Part shown: positions 1-7,882 of the stretch, in pieces
How the letters are laid out: every line of letters begins with the position of its first letter
How positions within the stretch are numbered: the first letter of the stretch is position 1
Assembly (NCBI GenBank): GCA_002422065.1
Contig: DITO01000203.1
Span: forward strand, 2,420-15,967
Origin: Erysipelotrichaceae bacterium UBA6182
GTDB lineage: Bacteria > Bacillota_I > Bacilli_A > Erysipelotrichales > Erysipelotrichaceae
Reading direction: 5' to 3'
DNA length: 13,548 bases
The notes under the pieces: generated by a model
Told to the model about the DNA's origin: nothing
What the model saw: the letters and a program-made list of their open reading frames with translations, nothing else
Database searches by the model: none
Program-made: the position numbers and the translations under genes

Positions 1-2536
1 CAGGTGTAGTCGATACTTTTTTATAAACTCCAAAGGTAACTGTAGTATTCGCCCATTCAGGCTTGACCTTTAACACATCAATGAAATCGTGTGAGGCAAT
101 GTTGCCTTCGACTTGTGTAAGTTCATTCGTAATCGCTACATCGATGAAACTACATTTCAAAATATTTGTGTTACATAAGTTTGCAACAACGTCTTCTTTA
201 GTTTTGCCAACTTGGCTTGTCAACTTATATCCTTCCGCATATACGGACACCTTTAGGATTGAATTTTGATACTTGATTGTTGAAGTCTTAGCAGGAGTCG
301 TTGATGCAACTTTTCCAAACAATGCGGTGTCAGTTGTTGGAATATAGGTCACTTCAATGTTGCTTTCAAACTCAAGATTATCTTTAACCCATTGACGTGC
401 AATCGTTTCGGTCCAAGTTGATGTTTCCGGTATGAGGATCGAATAGTTTGGATCCATAACCGTCAACGTCAACTCTGTAAGTGTACGAACATCAGCCCAA
501 GTGACTGGGTTCTGTTTGATGACATAACCTACTTTTTTCGAATCATAGCTTGAATCTGTCTCAGGAATTAAGATGAACTTAAGTTCTATCGGTAAATCCA
601 AGTCTTTAATCCAAGATCGAACAAAGCTAATTGTCGTCATGTCACCACCATAATCTTGGAAATCTGGCAGTTTGTATTTACATTCTTCATAAATCTTATT
701 TTCTTCAAGACTACAATTCAATTCATGCTTAATGACTTTGATAGTTAGATTGCTAAAGTTACTCGTTTTAACACCATATTTAACGTTCTGCCCAACAATG
801 TAGTTGTGTACAACATTCTCGTTATACAATGCATTGCCACTTCTAATTTCATCGATCGTAAGCTTGATGTTTCGACTATTAGCCCAAGTTCTTGCGTCCG
901 TCAGAGTCCAATTATTATTGGCCATTGTCGGCATGAAATCAGGTAAACGTTCGTGTTCTTGCTTTTCGTTGTATTCCTTCGCAAAATAGTCTTCCTCGTA
1001 AAATACTTTCTGAGCATTGAATTCTGTGTATATTTTTGCTGGTAATGTTTGTACTTCTAAATTAGATAACATCAATTTTCTCAAGTCTTCAATTGAACCC
1101 TCATAAGGTTTTGATATCCATAAGGGTAGTTGTAAACTTTCGTTATATGTGTAAGAAGAGTATCCCATAACACGTGACCCAGTAATATCAAGCATATAGG
1201 CTGGTTCCAGATTTGTCTTATTGATTGCCTTCATCAACGTGTTAAAGATTTCAATCAATTGGTTCAAAGACATATTGGTTTTAACATTGTTTCCTGCCGC
1301 ATCCAATACAGCTAATGCTTTATTGATGTCCTTTAACTGAAGGGTTCGATCAATGATTGCCTGAATGACCTGCTGTTGGTTTTCTTGACGTTGATAATCA
1401 CCACCTGGCATGTTGTAACGTTCACGCGCTAAAGCTAAAGCCATTTCACCCGTTGCCCAGAAACCACCTTTAGGTACCCAAACTGTATAGTGACCTCGCT
1501 CTTCATCTGAATTCTGACCAACAAATTCAACTGGCGAATCCAACCAAACACGATCCAATGCATCTACAATCTCAACAACACCTTTAAAATTGACTTCTAC
1601 AAAATAGTTGACTTCGATATCAAACAAATCTTCAACCGTGTCAAGAGCACAATCACGGCTCACAGAAAAGGCATGACCAATTTTATCTTTTTGTTTATTA
1701 GGGTAACACGCAATCGGTACATAACTGTCTCGAGGAATGCTCGTCATGGTAACGGATAATTTAATGGGATTGTATGTCGCTAATATGAGACTATCGGTTC
1801 GACCCCCATCATTCCCCATAATCAATAAACTGAACGGTTCCTTAGTCACATCGATATCTATGACTTCTTGAGTGTTCTCAACCGTCGTGGTAAACTCATG
1901 GACGATTTCAGTTTTATCCAAGTATTCAAGATAGCCCTCATAATCACTAAATTGATTATAATAATCCGCAGGCAAAGCAGCCACATCGATCTGCTTCTCA
2001 AATAAGCCCAGTAGCAAATCGTTATACGATAAAAACTCAATAAAGCTGATATTCAATCCTAATGACTCAACCTCACTTTTAACGAAAGCATTACGATCAT
2101 TATCTTCAGAATTTGATAAGATGCCCATACGCGTACCATTAAGGGATTGAGCATCCGTATACTTAATTGAATCATAAATTACGAACGCACTTCTCATTTC
2201 AGTGCTTTGTGTTGGATCCACAATGACATTGTTGATGCTTGAGTTGATCCGTGATACATAGAAAATCGTAGTCACTAGCAGGAGTGAAATAACGGTTAAG
2301 ACAGCTAAACCAACGATCTTAAGTTTTCGATTCTGTTCAATAATTCCTTCTAGAGAAACGATTCCAAACAAGAGAATGATTACGAAAACAATTCCAAAGG
2401 CAATTAGAAATAAGCTAAAGTTCAACCGCATAAAGCGAAGCGATAATAGTATCGTTAAGAAATATAAGACATACGTAATGACAATCGCAATAAGATTCGC
2501 AAGATTATCGAGTTTTTTAAAATGATTCATTTTCAT
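1..2536 (-). CDS. LytR-CpsA-Psr (LCP) family glycopolymer ligase with PASTA-like C-terminal repeats, partial (runs off left edge)
   Basis: LCP enzymes transfer lipid-linked glycopolymers (teichoic acid, capsule) onto peptidoglycan outside the membrane. I translated 845 codons without a stop; the C-terminus lies beyond the left edge. Seen: three membrane segments (about residues 13-33, 40-60, 73-95); an extracellular accessory region (about 116-218) with a substrate-binding-protein look (SLNGTRMGIL near 131, NDLLLGLFEKQIDVAALP near 172); the LCP domain (about 234-400) with GNDGGRTDS (241-249), SIPRDSYV (267-273) and ARERYNMPGGDYQRQENQQ (370-388). The usual second Arg of the RxxRQQ motif is Asn386. 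Four PASTA-like repeats follow, starting near 531, 622, 699 and 769. Three helices plus an accessory domain before LCP resemble streptococcal CpsA/Cps2A. The start chosen is ATG at 2536, with GAGG 10 bases upstream and 1 bp after the preceding stop; ATG at 2530 is an alternative. Family assignment is firm; the substrate is inferred from context. Confidence 0.9.
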   Translation of the reverse strand, partial: MKMNHFKKLDNLANLIAIVITYVLYFLTILLSLRFMRLNFSLFLIAFGIVFVIILLFGIVSLEGIIEQNRKLKIVGLAVLTVISLLLVTTIFYVSRINSSINNVIVDPTQSTEMRSAFVIYDSIKYTDAQSLNGTRMGILSNSEDNDRNAFVKSEVESLGLNISFIEFLSYNDLLLGLFEKQIDVAALPADYYNQFSDYEGYLEYLDKTEIVHEFTTTVENTQEVIDIDVTKEPFSLLIMGNDGGRTDSLILATYNPIKLSVTMTSIPRDSYVPIACYPNKQKDKIGHAFSVSRDCALDTVEDLFDIEVNYFVEVNFKGVVEIVDALDRVWLDSPVEFVGQNSDEERGHYTVWVPKGGFWATGEMALALARERYNMPGGDYQRQENQQQVIQAIIDRTLQLKDINKALAVLDAAGNNVKTNMSLNQLIEIFNTLMKAINKTNLEPAYMLDITGSRVMGYSSYTYNESLQLPLWISKPYEGSIEDLRKLMLSNLEVQTLPAKIYTEFNAQKVFYEEDYFAKEYNEKQEHERLPDFMPTMANNNWTLTDARTWANSRNIKLTIDEIRSGNALYNENVVHNYIVGQNVKYGVKTSNFSNLTIKVIKHELNCSLEENKIYEECKYKLPDFQDYGGDMTTISFVRSWIKDLDLPIELKFILIPETDSSYDSKKVGYVIKQNPVTWADVRTLTELTLTVMDPNYSILIPETSTWTETIARQWVKDNLEFESNIEVTYIPTTDTALFGKVASTTPAKTSTIKYQNSILKVSVYAEGYKLTSQVGKTKEDVVANLCNTNILKCSFIDVAITNELTQVEGNIASHDFIDVLKVKPEWANTTVTFGVYKKVSTTP

Positions 2537-2537
2537 A

Positions 2538-3185
2538 TTAATAGAACCTCACAATCTCAAATCGTCCATCTTCATTTTGGATGACTGTGAAAGCAGCCCA
2601 ATTTGGAAATTGTTGTGGATCGACTTTCTCATTCGCTTTGTACGTCCATGACGCTTCGACATAGAAAGATATGTACTCATCTCCATAGTGATCAAAGGTT
2701 GTGGAAAAGCTCGCATCATTTGTTGTAATAGCATCAACTTCAATCAAATCTGTCATGACCAATCCTTGACTCAAGAAATTCTCCATATTTGAATAAAAAT
2801 AACGACGTGCAGTCTGCTTAAAGTTTAAATTTTCTTTACTGAAAATAAAGTCTCCACCACCAATATCATATGGACCTTGTTTGTTTGACCAAGTGTAATA
2901 GTCCGCCACAAAGCTTTTGACGACTAGTTCTATCGCATCCATGTCGTATTCAAGGTTCTGTTCCAATTGTGCCGTTAAGTCTTTAAAGAGTTCTTTTTGA
3001 AGCTCAGTTGGTTTACCCTTCAATGTATAATATTCATTTGAATATACGACTTGTTCGCCTTCAGATGACATCAAATCATTTAGATTAAAATAGAATATAC
3101 CAGCAAAAAATGCGATACTGATCACTAAGCTGATAATGACGTATCGAAAATATAAATGCATCTTGTTTCTTTGTTTTTCACCCAT
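2538..3185 (-). CDS. Single-pass membrane protein of unknown function, upstream of and coupled to the LCP gene
   Basis: A 215-residue protein that I do not recognise. It has a short basic cytoplasmic N-terminus (MGEKQRNK), one hydrophobic helix (about residues 13-33), then roughly 180 extracellular residues. The ectodomain begins with a helical acidic stretch and ends in alternating strands (ISFYVEASWTYKAN, then AAFTVIQNEDGRFEIVRFY), which could be an NTF2/VirB8-like fold, but that is only a guess. The open frame extends to a GTG at 3221. I chose ATG at 3185 because AGG lies 7 bases before it and because the upstream GTG falls between the -10 and -35 boxes of a good candidate promoter. Its stop is 1 bp from the LCP start, so the two are co-expressed and may act together at the outer membrane face, for example as an LCP accessory factor (inference). 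Confidence 0.8.
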   Translation of the reverse strand: MGEKQRNKMHLYFRYVIISLVISIAFFAGIFYFNLNDLMSSEGEQVVYSNEYYTLKGKPTELQKELFKDLTAQLEQNLEYDMDAIELVVKSFVADYYTWSNKQGPYDIGGGDFIFSKENLNFKQTARRYFYSNMENFLSQGLVMTDLIEVDAITTNDASFSTTFDHYGDEYISFYVEASWTYKANEKVDPQQFPNWAAFTVIQNEDGRFEIVRFY

Positions 3186-3205
3186 ATCGCTACCTACCGT
3201 TTCAA

Positions 3206-3234
3206 ATAATAACATATGCACATATTCTTGTCTA
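3206..3234 (-). promoter_or_regulatory. Candidate sigma-A promoter for the membrane protein + LCP pair
   Basis: On the minus strand, TAGACA (3229-3234, 5/6 to the -35 consensus) is followed by a 17-bp spacer and TATTAT (3206-3211, 5/6 to the -10 consensus). The -10 is extended by TG one base upstream (TGTTATTAT). It lies in the largest gap (73 bp) of the minus-strand gene run, just upstream of the ATG at 3185. The leader would be only about 13-15 nt, just long enough for the AGG site. I see no hairpin plus T-run terminator in this gap, so the pair could be read both from here and by read-through from the long operon. Confidence 0.55.
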
Positions 3235-3258
3235 ACCGCATCGAACCTTGTGATTATA

Positions 3259-5820
3259 TCAAAGCCAACGTTTAGATTTGATTAAGAATAAAAACACAAA
3301 TGAAATAAGGCTTATTAGAGCACCCAACTTTAGCGCATCCGGGAAATACTGTGCTTCGATTCTAAGTTCACCTGAAGGGATCTTAAAGCCGATGAATCCC
3401 CCATTTACTTTCTCCACTTCAACCAATTCACCATTGATGCGAACACTCCAACCTTTATCATACGCAATGGAAGTTACCATCCACTGTTCTTTATTGGAGT
3501 CAAAATTACCTCTGAAATAATTCGTTCCGATCTCGAAACCCTTGATAAAATCATGCGAAATACTTTCATACCATTGATCAAAATATTCTTCTGGGAATTC
3601 TATGTACGCTTCGTTGATGAATTCTTCTTCAGGAACTCCATAAAGATTCGTGACAGTGAATTCAACTTCATTAAAACTTTCTTCAACATAAACACTAGAA
3701 TACTGAGGTTCATAACTATAGTATTCGCGTACGACCTGACCATCAAGTTTAAAGAGGATGCGTAACTCTTCACTTCTTGGCAATACGGTAGATACAATCG
3801 CCTTCGATTGAATTTGCTCAAATTTATGACTGTAATTGGTACCGAACGAAGATAAATGCTCGATGTTGCTCGTATTTCTAGGCGTCACATCCACATCATT
3901 GTATCGAACTACTTGATACATCAAGCTTTGCATTTTCTCCAGAGGAGTGAGTTTAGCCCAAACCTCAAAATCTAAAGTATCTTCCATTGCATACATGAAA
4001 GGTACGGGATAATTATTTCGATACACATCCACAGGCTGCTTATCGTATTGTACGGTCTCAAGATACTCATACCCATAAGGAATGTTGCTTCCACCAGTTA
4101 AGTCGAACCAATATTTACTGCCAAACATCTCTTTGTATTGCCACTTACCTGAATTTGCCCCGACAACCCAACCACCAGCACTTGCAATATTATTCTGGAT
4201 AAAATCATCAATCTCATAATTGTAGACGGAGTGGTAGAATGTAAAGCCTAAATAGTCTTTACTCATTGGATTGTTGAAACTGTAATTCTCTAATACATCG
4301 ATTCGATAAACGTCTTCGTCTATATCCTTAATTCTTTGAATGACACTGTCATTCGTCAGTTGGTAAGAAGGCAGTTCTTCGGCAGGCATGGAAATACTTG
4401 ACACAGGATTAAAGAATATATTATATAGCGAGAAGTACGATTCAAATACGACCAGAGTCACAAGTAAAATCATTGTATATTTTGATTTGATAATCAAAGC
4501 AATCGCATAAAGCCAAATAATCAAACCTAAAATAATCACGTTTCGCTTAGCGATTGAATAATAGATTTCTTCATTATGAAGGCCTAATCTTCTAGAGTAG
4601 AAGTATGAACCAATCAATAACAGTGAAATCAATGTTGTCAAGATGAGTGTTGGTAGCTTTTTAAATGATTTTACTCGATCAAGCAAATACGAAACGGTAT
4701 ATGCATTTAAGAATATAAAGCTTACCATCCAACGTGTATCATCATTTCCTTGTAGTAAAAAATAGAGATTTGGAAAAAGCCCAAAAACAACATAAAACAC
4801 ATAGAATATAAGTAGCCCAATTTTATGTTTCTTATCTTTATCGACATAAAATAGGTGCGGTGTAATCAAGGGTGAAATAATCAGCGAGTAAACTGCCGCT
4901 CCTCCACTGTGCCCAAAGGAAGGCACAACGAACTTGCTCACCAAGGGATTAAAATTATTTCGATCTGCAATAGGTTGTAAGAAACTCGTGATATATCTGA
5001 ACAGATCATTCTTACTGATTGTCTGAAGGAAATTTACACTACCCTCAATCCGTGGGGATGAAAGTAGAATAGATAAACTTGGATACATGAAGACTGCACT
5101 GATGCCCAATGCGAGAGCAAATATCAAAACAAACTTTGACCCATCGATCAAAGTCATTTTATAGTCAAACTTCTCTTGACTCACGATATAGCGAAACAAT
5201 GTATATGGAAAAATAAAACCAGAAAATAAAATCATTAGGTATGGACTAATCGCAGATATGATCGAAATTGTTACAATCAGACCAACGTATTTTCGATATT
5301 CCACAAAATCTTCAACAAAGTAGAGGATCAATGGCACAAACAACAGGACATCGGTGAAATGTGAATAGTTGTAATAGCCTAAAGCAAATCCACTGAAAGT
5401 AATGATGCTTGCACCTGCCAACACAGACAAATTGGATTGACGGATCCGTTTGAAATATACACAAGAAAATAGGAACAATAACAGATGCTTTAGCATATTC
5501 ACATATAGAAATGCATAGGGAATCATTTCTTTATCAGGAAGTGCCGCAAATAACAACCAGAATGGAGAAAACAGAAAATAGAATCCATGTGAGAAAATGT
5601 TTGCCCCCATGAAGAAGTTCCAGTCCCAAAATGTGATTCCAGAGGTTCGAATCAGATCATAACCATGTTGTACAAAACGGATGCCTTGTTCCATCATGTC
5701 ATAGTGAAAAACCTGAACACCACCATTAAAGATCACATAATAAAGAACAATGCTAAGGATGATCATTGTTCCGAGTGTCATTGGCCAATTTTTCAGAAGG
5801 AATTGTTTAATTTTGCTCAT
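3259..5820 (-). CDS. YfhO-family polytopic membrane glycosyltransferase (GT-C type)
   Basis: This 853-residue protein matches the YfhO family, GT-C-like proteins that in Bacillus and Listeria are needed to add sugars from a polyprenyl-phosphate donor to lipoteichoic acid on the outer membrane face. Seen: an N-terminal helix (about 15-31); a first extracellular loop with acidic YDMMEQ (40-45) and FWDWNFFMGAN (64-74), typical of the family; about a dozen helices to roughly residue 480; a large extracellular region (about 490-820) with the family's C-terminal signature AYDKGWSVRINGELVEVE (near 786-803) and GFIGFKIPSGE; and a last helix (about 831-848) ending in KSKRWL. The start overlaps the preceding stop as ATGA; there is no strong Shine-Dalgarno, so translation is probably coupled to the GT2 gene, which likely supplies its lipid-linked sugar. 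The acceptor polymer is unknown. Confidence 0.88.
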   Translation of the reverse strand: MSKIKQFLLKNWPMTLGTMIILSIVLYYVIFNGGVQVFHYDMMEQGIRFVQHGYDLIRTSGITFWDWNFFMGANIFSHGFYFLFSPFWLLFAALPDKEMIPYAFLYVNMLKHLLLFLFSCVYFKRIRQSNLSVLAGASIITFSGFALGYYNYSHFTDVLLFVPLILYFVEDFVEYRKYVGLIVTISIISAISPYLMILFSGFIFPYTLFRYIVSQEKFDYKMTLIDGSKFVLIFALALGISAVFMYPSLSILLSSPRIEGSVNFLQTISKNDLFRYITSFLQPIADRNNFNPLVSKFVVPSFGHSGGAAVYSLIISPLITPHLFYVDKDKKHKIGLLIFYVFYVVFGLFPNLYFLLQGNDDTRWMVSFIFLNAYTVSYLLDRVKSFKKLPTLILTTLISLLLIGSYFYSRRLGLHNEEIYYSIAKRNVIILGLIIWLYAIALIIKSKYTMILLVTLVVFESYFSLYNIFFNPVSSISMPAEELPSYQLTNDSVIQRIKDIDEDVYRIDVLENYSFNNPMSKDYLGFTFYHSVYNYEIDDFIQNNIASAGGWVVGANSGKWQYKEMFGSKYWFDLTGGSNIPYGYEYLETVQYDKQPVDVYRNNYPVPFMYAMEDTLDFEVWAKLTPLEKMQSLMYQVVRYNDVDVTPRNTSNIEHLSSFGTNYSHKFEQIQSKAIVSTVLPRSEELRILFKLDGQVVREYYSYEPQYSSVYVEESFNEVEFTVTNLYGVPEEEFINEAYIEFPEEYFDQWYESISHDFIKGFEIGTNYFRGNFDSNKEQWMVTSIAYDKGWSVRINGELVEVEKVNGGFIGFKIPSGELRIEAQYFPDALKLGALISLISFVFLFLIKSKRWL

Positions 5821-6755
5821 TTCGTTTTAATTTGCTCTATAGAATCATATACATACGTCTTGTTGATGGATTTATCTCGCAACAGCATATCCAAATACTT
5901 TAGAATCATGGACAGAACCAAGAACAATCCAGAAAAGCTGATCGTAAGAAACATCATAGTTGTGGTCCAACCACTTGCAATGTTTTGAACGATGATATAA
6001 GAAGCAATAACATAACCAATCATTAACACTGAGAATGCAAAGAAGAAGAATGACAAACCAATCGAAATTGTTGAAGCGATGTGGGAATATCGAATCATGA
6101 TTTCATAAGCTAAGTTAAACTTTGAACCAAAACTGAGTTCATTGTATCTGCTCTCCTTTAAAGGTTCATAAAATACATTCTTTGTAGGTAATCCAGAATA
6201 ATGATATGTAGCTTTACGATAATTGACAGATGTGTTTAGGATGCCCACACGATTGATAGCACGACGCGAAATAATGCGTGCGGTTTCAGTGTATAAACGC
6301 ATCTTTAGAAGCGATGATTTTTCAAGCAAATTATAGAAGATTCGATTAAAAAGTGAAGCCTTCTTTTTGGGTGATAAAGCGACGATATCAAAACCTTTCA
6401 AACTGGCATGATAGATATTGATCAGTTCAGATAATTTGTAATCCACATTCATCGTGTCCATCTCAAAGATGTAATCTCCGATGGCCATCTTTTGTCCAGA
6501 GCTCATCGCCAATTCTAGCCCATGGTAATAGGAAAGATTCAAGACGCTGACTGTCGCATTTAATTGGTCTTTTATGGACTTCACTTTTTCGATTGATCCA
6601 TCTTCTGAAAAATCGTTAACCAAAATGATTTCAAAATTACTGAAATTCTCAGTCAATAATGCATCCAATTCAAGAATCAATTTTTCGATGATTTTTGCGT
6701 TATTGTGAACATACAGAACAACGGATACGTAGTTTTTTTCTTTTTGTTGATACAT
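5817..6755 (-). CDS. Membrane-anchored family 2 glycosyltransferase, CsbB/DPM-like, with atypical metal-binding motif
   Basis: A 312-residue protein with a GT-A fold N-terminal domain and two C-terminal helices (about 230-255 and 263-288), the layout of polyprenyl-phosphate glycosyltransferases. Seen: the N-terminal strand YVSVVLYVHNNAK (9-21), EIILVNDFSEDGS (42-54), GDYIFEMDTMNVDY (93-106). Where classical members have DxD in DADLQDP, this one has E98-x-D100 and no LQDP. The substrate loop motifs after residue 155 (TETARIISRRAINRVG) match the family's equivalent of DFRL..R only loosely. AGGAG precedes the ATG by about 6 bases, and the gene sits 8 bp after the FAD enzyme. Its stop overlaps the YfhO start, so it probably makes the lipid-linked sugar that YfhO uses. 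It could have a different donor from CsbB; activity is inferred. Confidence 0.83.
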   Translation of the reverse strand: MYQQKEKNYVSVVLYVHNNAKIIEKLILELDALLTENFSNFEIILVNDFSEDGSIEKVKSIKDQLNATVSVLNLSYYHGLELAMSSGQKMAIGDYIFEMDTMNVDYKLSELINIYHASLKGFDIVALSPKKKASLFNRIFYNLLEKSSLLKMRLYTETARIISRRAINRVGILNTSVNYRKATYHYSGLPTKNVFYEPLKESRYNELSFGSKFNLAYEIMIRYSHIASTISIGLSFFFFAFSVLMIGYVIASYIIVQNIASGWTTTMMFLTISFSGLFLVLSMILKYLDMLLRDKSINKTYVYDSIEQIKTK

Positions 6756-6763
6756 ATTTGCTC

Positions 6764-7882
6764 CTATAAGACATCATCTAAATCATAGATGGTATTGATT
6801 TTCCCAGAGAATACAGTGATGAAACTTGGTTCTTGAGAATACTGTCGAATGATGGTAGGTCTAGAGTCATCAATCTCTGTTGTCTTCAAAATTGGCTTGA
6901 TTGTATACAAAGATTCTACATACTCGATGTCGATGTCATCTTTCAAGTATTTTTTCGCTAGATTGTACATCTTTGGCCATGCGCTAATTGGATGACATGG
7001 GCAGGTATTGCAGTTCAATACCTGTTGAGGTGTACAATCTGTACAACTTTTCTGACAGTCAAAGGTAGGCAGTGCATCATAAGAAGTTTTGTGGGGTGTA
7101 AATGTTACAGAAGTTAAGGAATGGAGACCAGTCTTACCAAAAGGCATCAATGAGAAGAAAGGTCCATCCATGACAGTGACTCCGACATCTTCAATGTTCT
7201 TTGTGACTCGACATAGAATGATTTCACAAAGTTCATACTTAATATTTAACTTCTCAAACCCCAACATATCGAGTATCTGATTCGTACTCGCATACGTTGC
7301 ATTCAATAAATAAGGTGTGGTAACCACATCATCCAAAAGTTCCACATGATAAAGCTTGTTTTCATTCTTGAACCCTTGGATCCGCTGATTGAAACGAATC
7401 TCAAAATTTTCGTATTTCTGACAACGTTCAAAAAGTTCTTCCCCTATCAAGCGCGCGTCAAAGGTATACTCAACGGTGTCAAACACACCATCGGTAGTCC
7501 CTGGAGTAAAGTAGATTTTTTCTGGAATTCGTTCATTAGGGATTTTATTATCAATGCAGAATTTCTCAAATTGTTCACCTGATGTCCACGAAAAGTCTTT
7601 CGATATTGCATATACTTTGCGGAATTGTTGGTTGATGGATTGATCAAAATCATCCACAAATCGTTGAAAATAGTCACGTGACTTAACCGCCGTTGAACGA
7701 CTTCGTGGATAATGATAACCATTGTGCACACGCGCCTGATTGATGTATGTACCGCGCATGAAATGTTTCTCGTCATATTCTAAGACCAACACATTAAGAC
7801 CTTTTTCAAGGCTTTTTTGTGCGGCATAGAGCCCATAAATTCCTGCACCAATGATGATGCGATCATAGTTTTTATTTTTCAT
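6764..7882 (-). CDS. FAD-dependent oxidoreductase (DAO-like fold) with six-cysteine insert
   Basis: A 372-residue flavoprotein. The N-terminus shows a Rossmann dinucleotide-binding motif (IIIGAGIYGLYAAQ, G12/G14/G17) with an acidic residue ending strand 2 (E35), as in amino-acid-oxidase (DAO) type enzymes. The segment YINQARVHNGYHYPRS (46-61) resembles a motif I associate with putative oxidases in polysaccharide gene clusters. Unusual is a Cys-rich stretch at residues 276-296: C276-x3-C280-x2-C283-x7-C291-x2-C294-x-C296, followed by HPISAWPKM, which may bind zinc or an Fe-S cluster. There is no signal peptide or membrane helix, so it is cytosolic. It overlaps the TIM-barrel gene by 11 bp and has its own AGGA site 8 bases before the ATG. 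The likely role is oxidation of a sugar or sugar-lipid intermediate; the substrate is unknown. Confidence 0.85.
   Translation of the reverse strand: MKNKNYDRIIIGAGIYGLYAAQKSLEKGLNVLVLEYDEKHFMRGTYINQARVHNGYHYPRSRSTAVKSRDYFQRFVDDFDQSINQQFRKVYAISKDFSWTSGEQFEKFCIDNKIPNERIPEKIYFTPGTTDGVFDTVEYTFDARLIGEELFERCQKYENFEIRFNQRIQGFKNENKLYHVELLDDVVTTPYLLNATYASTNQILDMLGFEKLNIKYELCEIILCRVTKNIEDVGVTVMDGPFFSLMPFGKTGLHSLTSVTFTPHKTSYDALPTFDCQKSCTDCTPQQVLNCNTCPCHPISAWPKMYNLAKKYLKDDIDIEYVESLYTIKPILKTTEIDDSRPTIIRQYSQEPSFITVFSGKINTIYDLDDVL

Noticed and set aside
1858..2040. 60-residue minus-strand frame in the left region, suggesting an otherwise gene-poor 2.5 kb
   Set aside because: The region is in fact one continuous minus-strand LCP reading frame that leaves the window at the left edge; the short frame is its shadow.
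3278..3520. Plus-strand 80-residue open frame opposite the YfhO C-terminus
   Set aside because: Antisense shadow; the minus frame carries the conserved YfhO C-terminal motif here.
5665..5988. 107-residue plus-strand open frame across the YfhO / GT2 junction
   Set aside because: It is antisense to two solid coding regions, and the translated sequence resembles no protein.
7447..7776. 109-residue minus-strand open frame inside the FAD oxidoreductase gene
   Set aside because: It is an alternative frame of a well-supported gene, with no ribosome site or protein-like character of its own.
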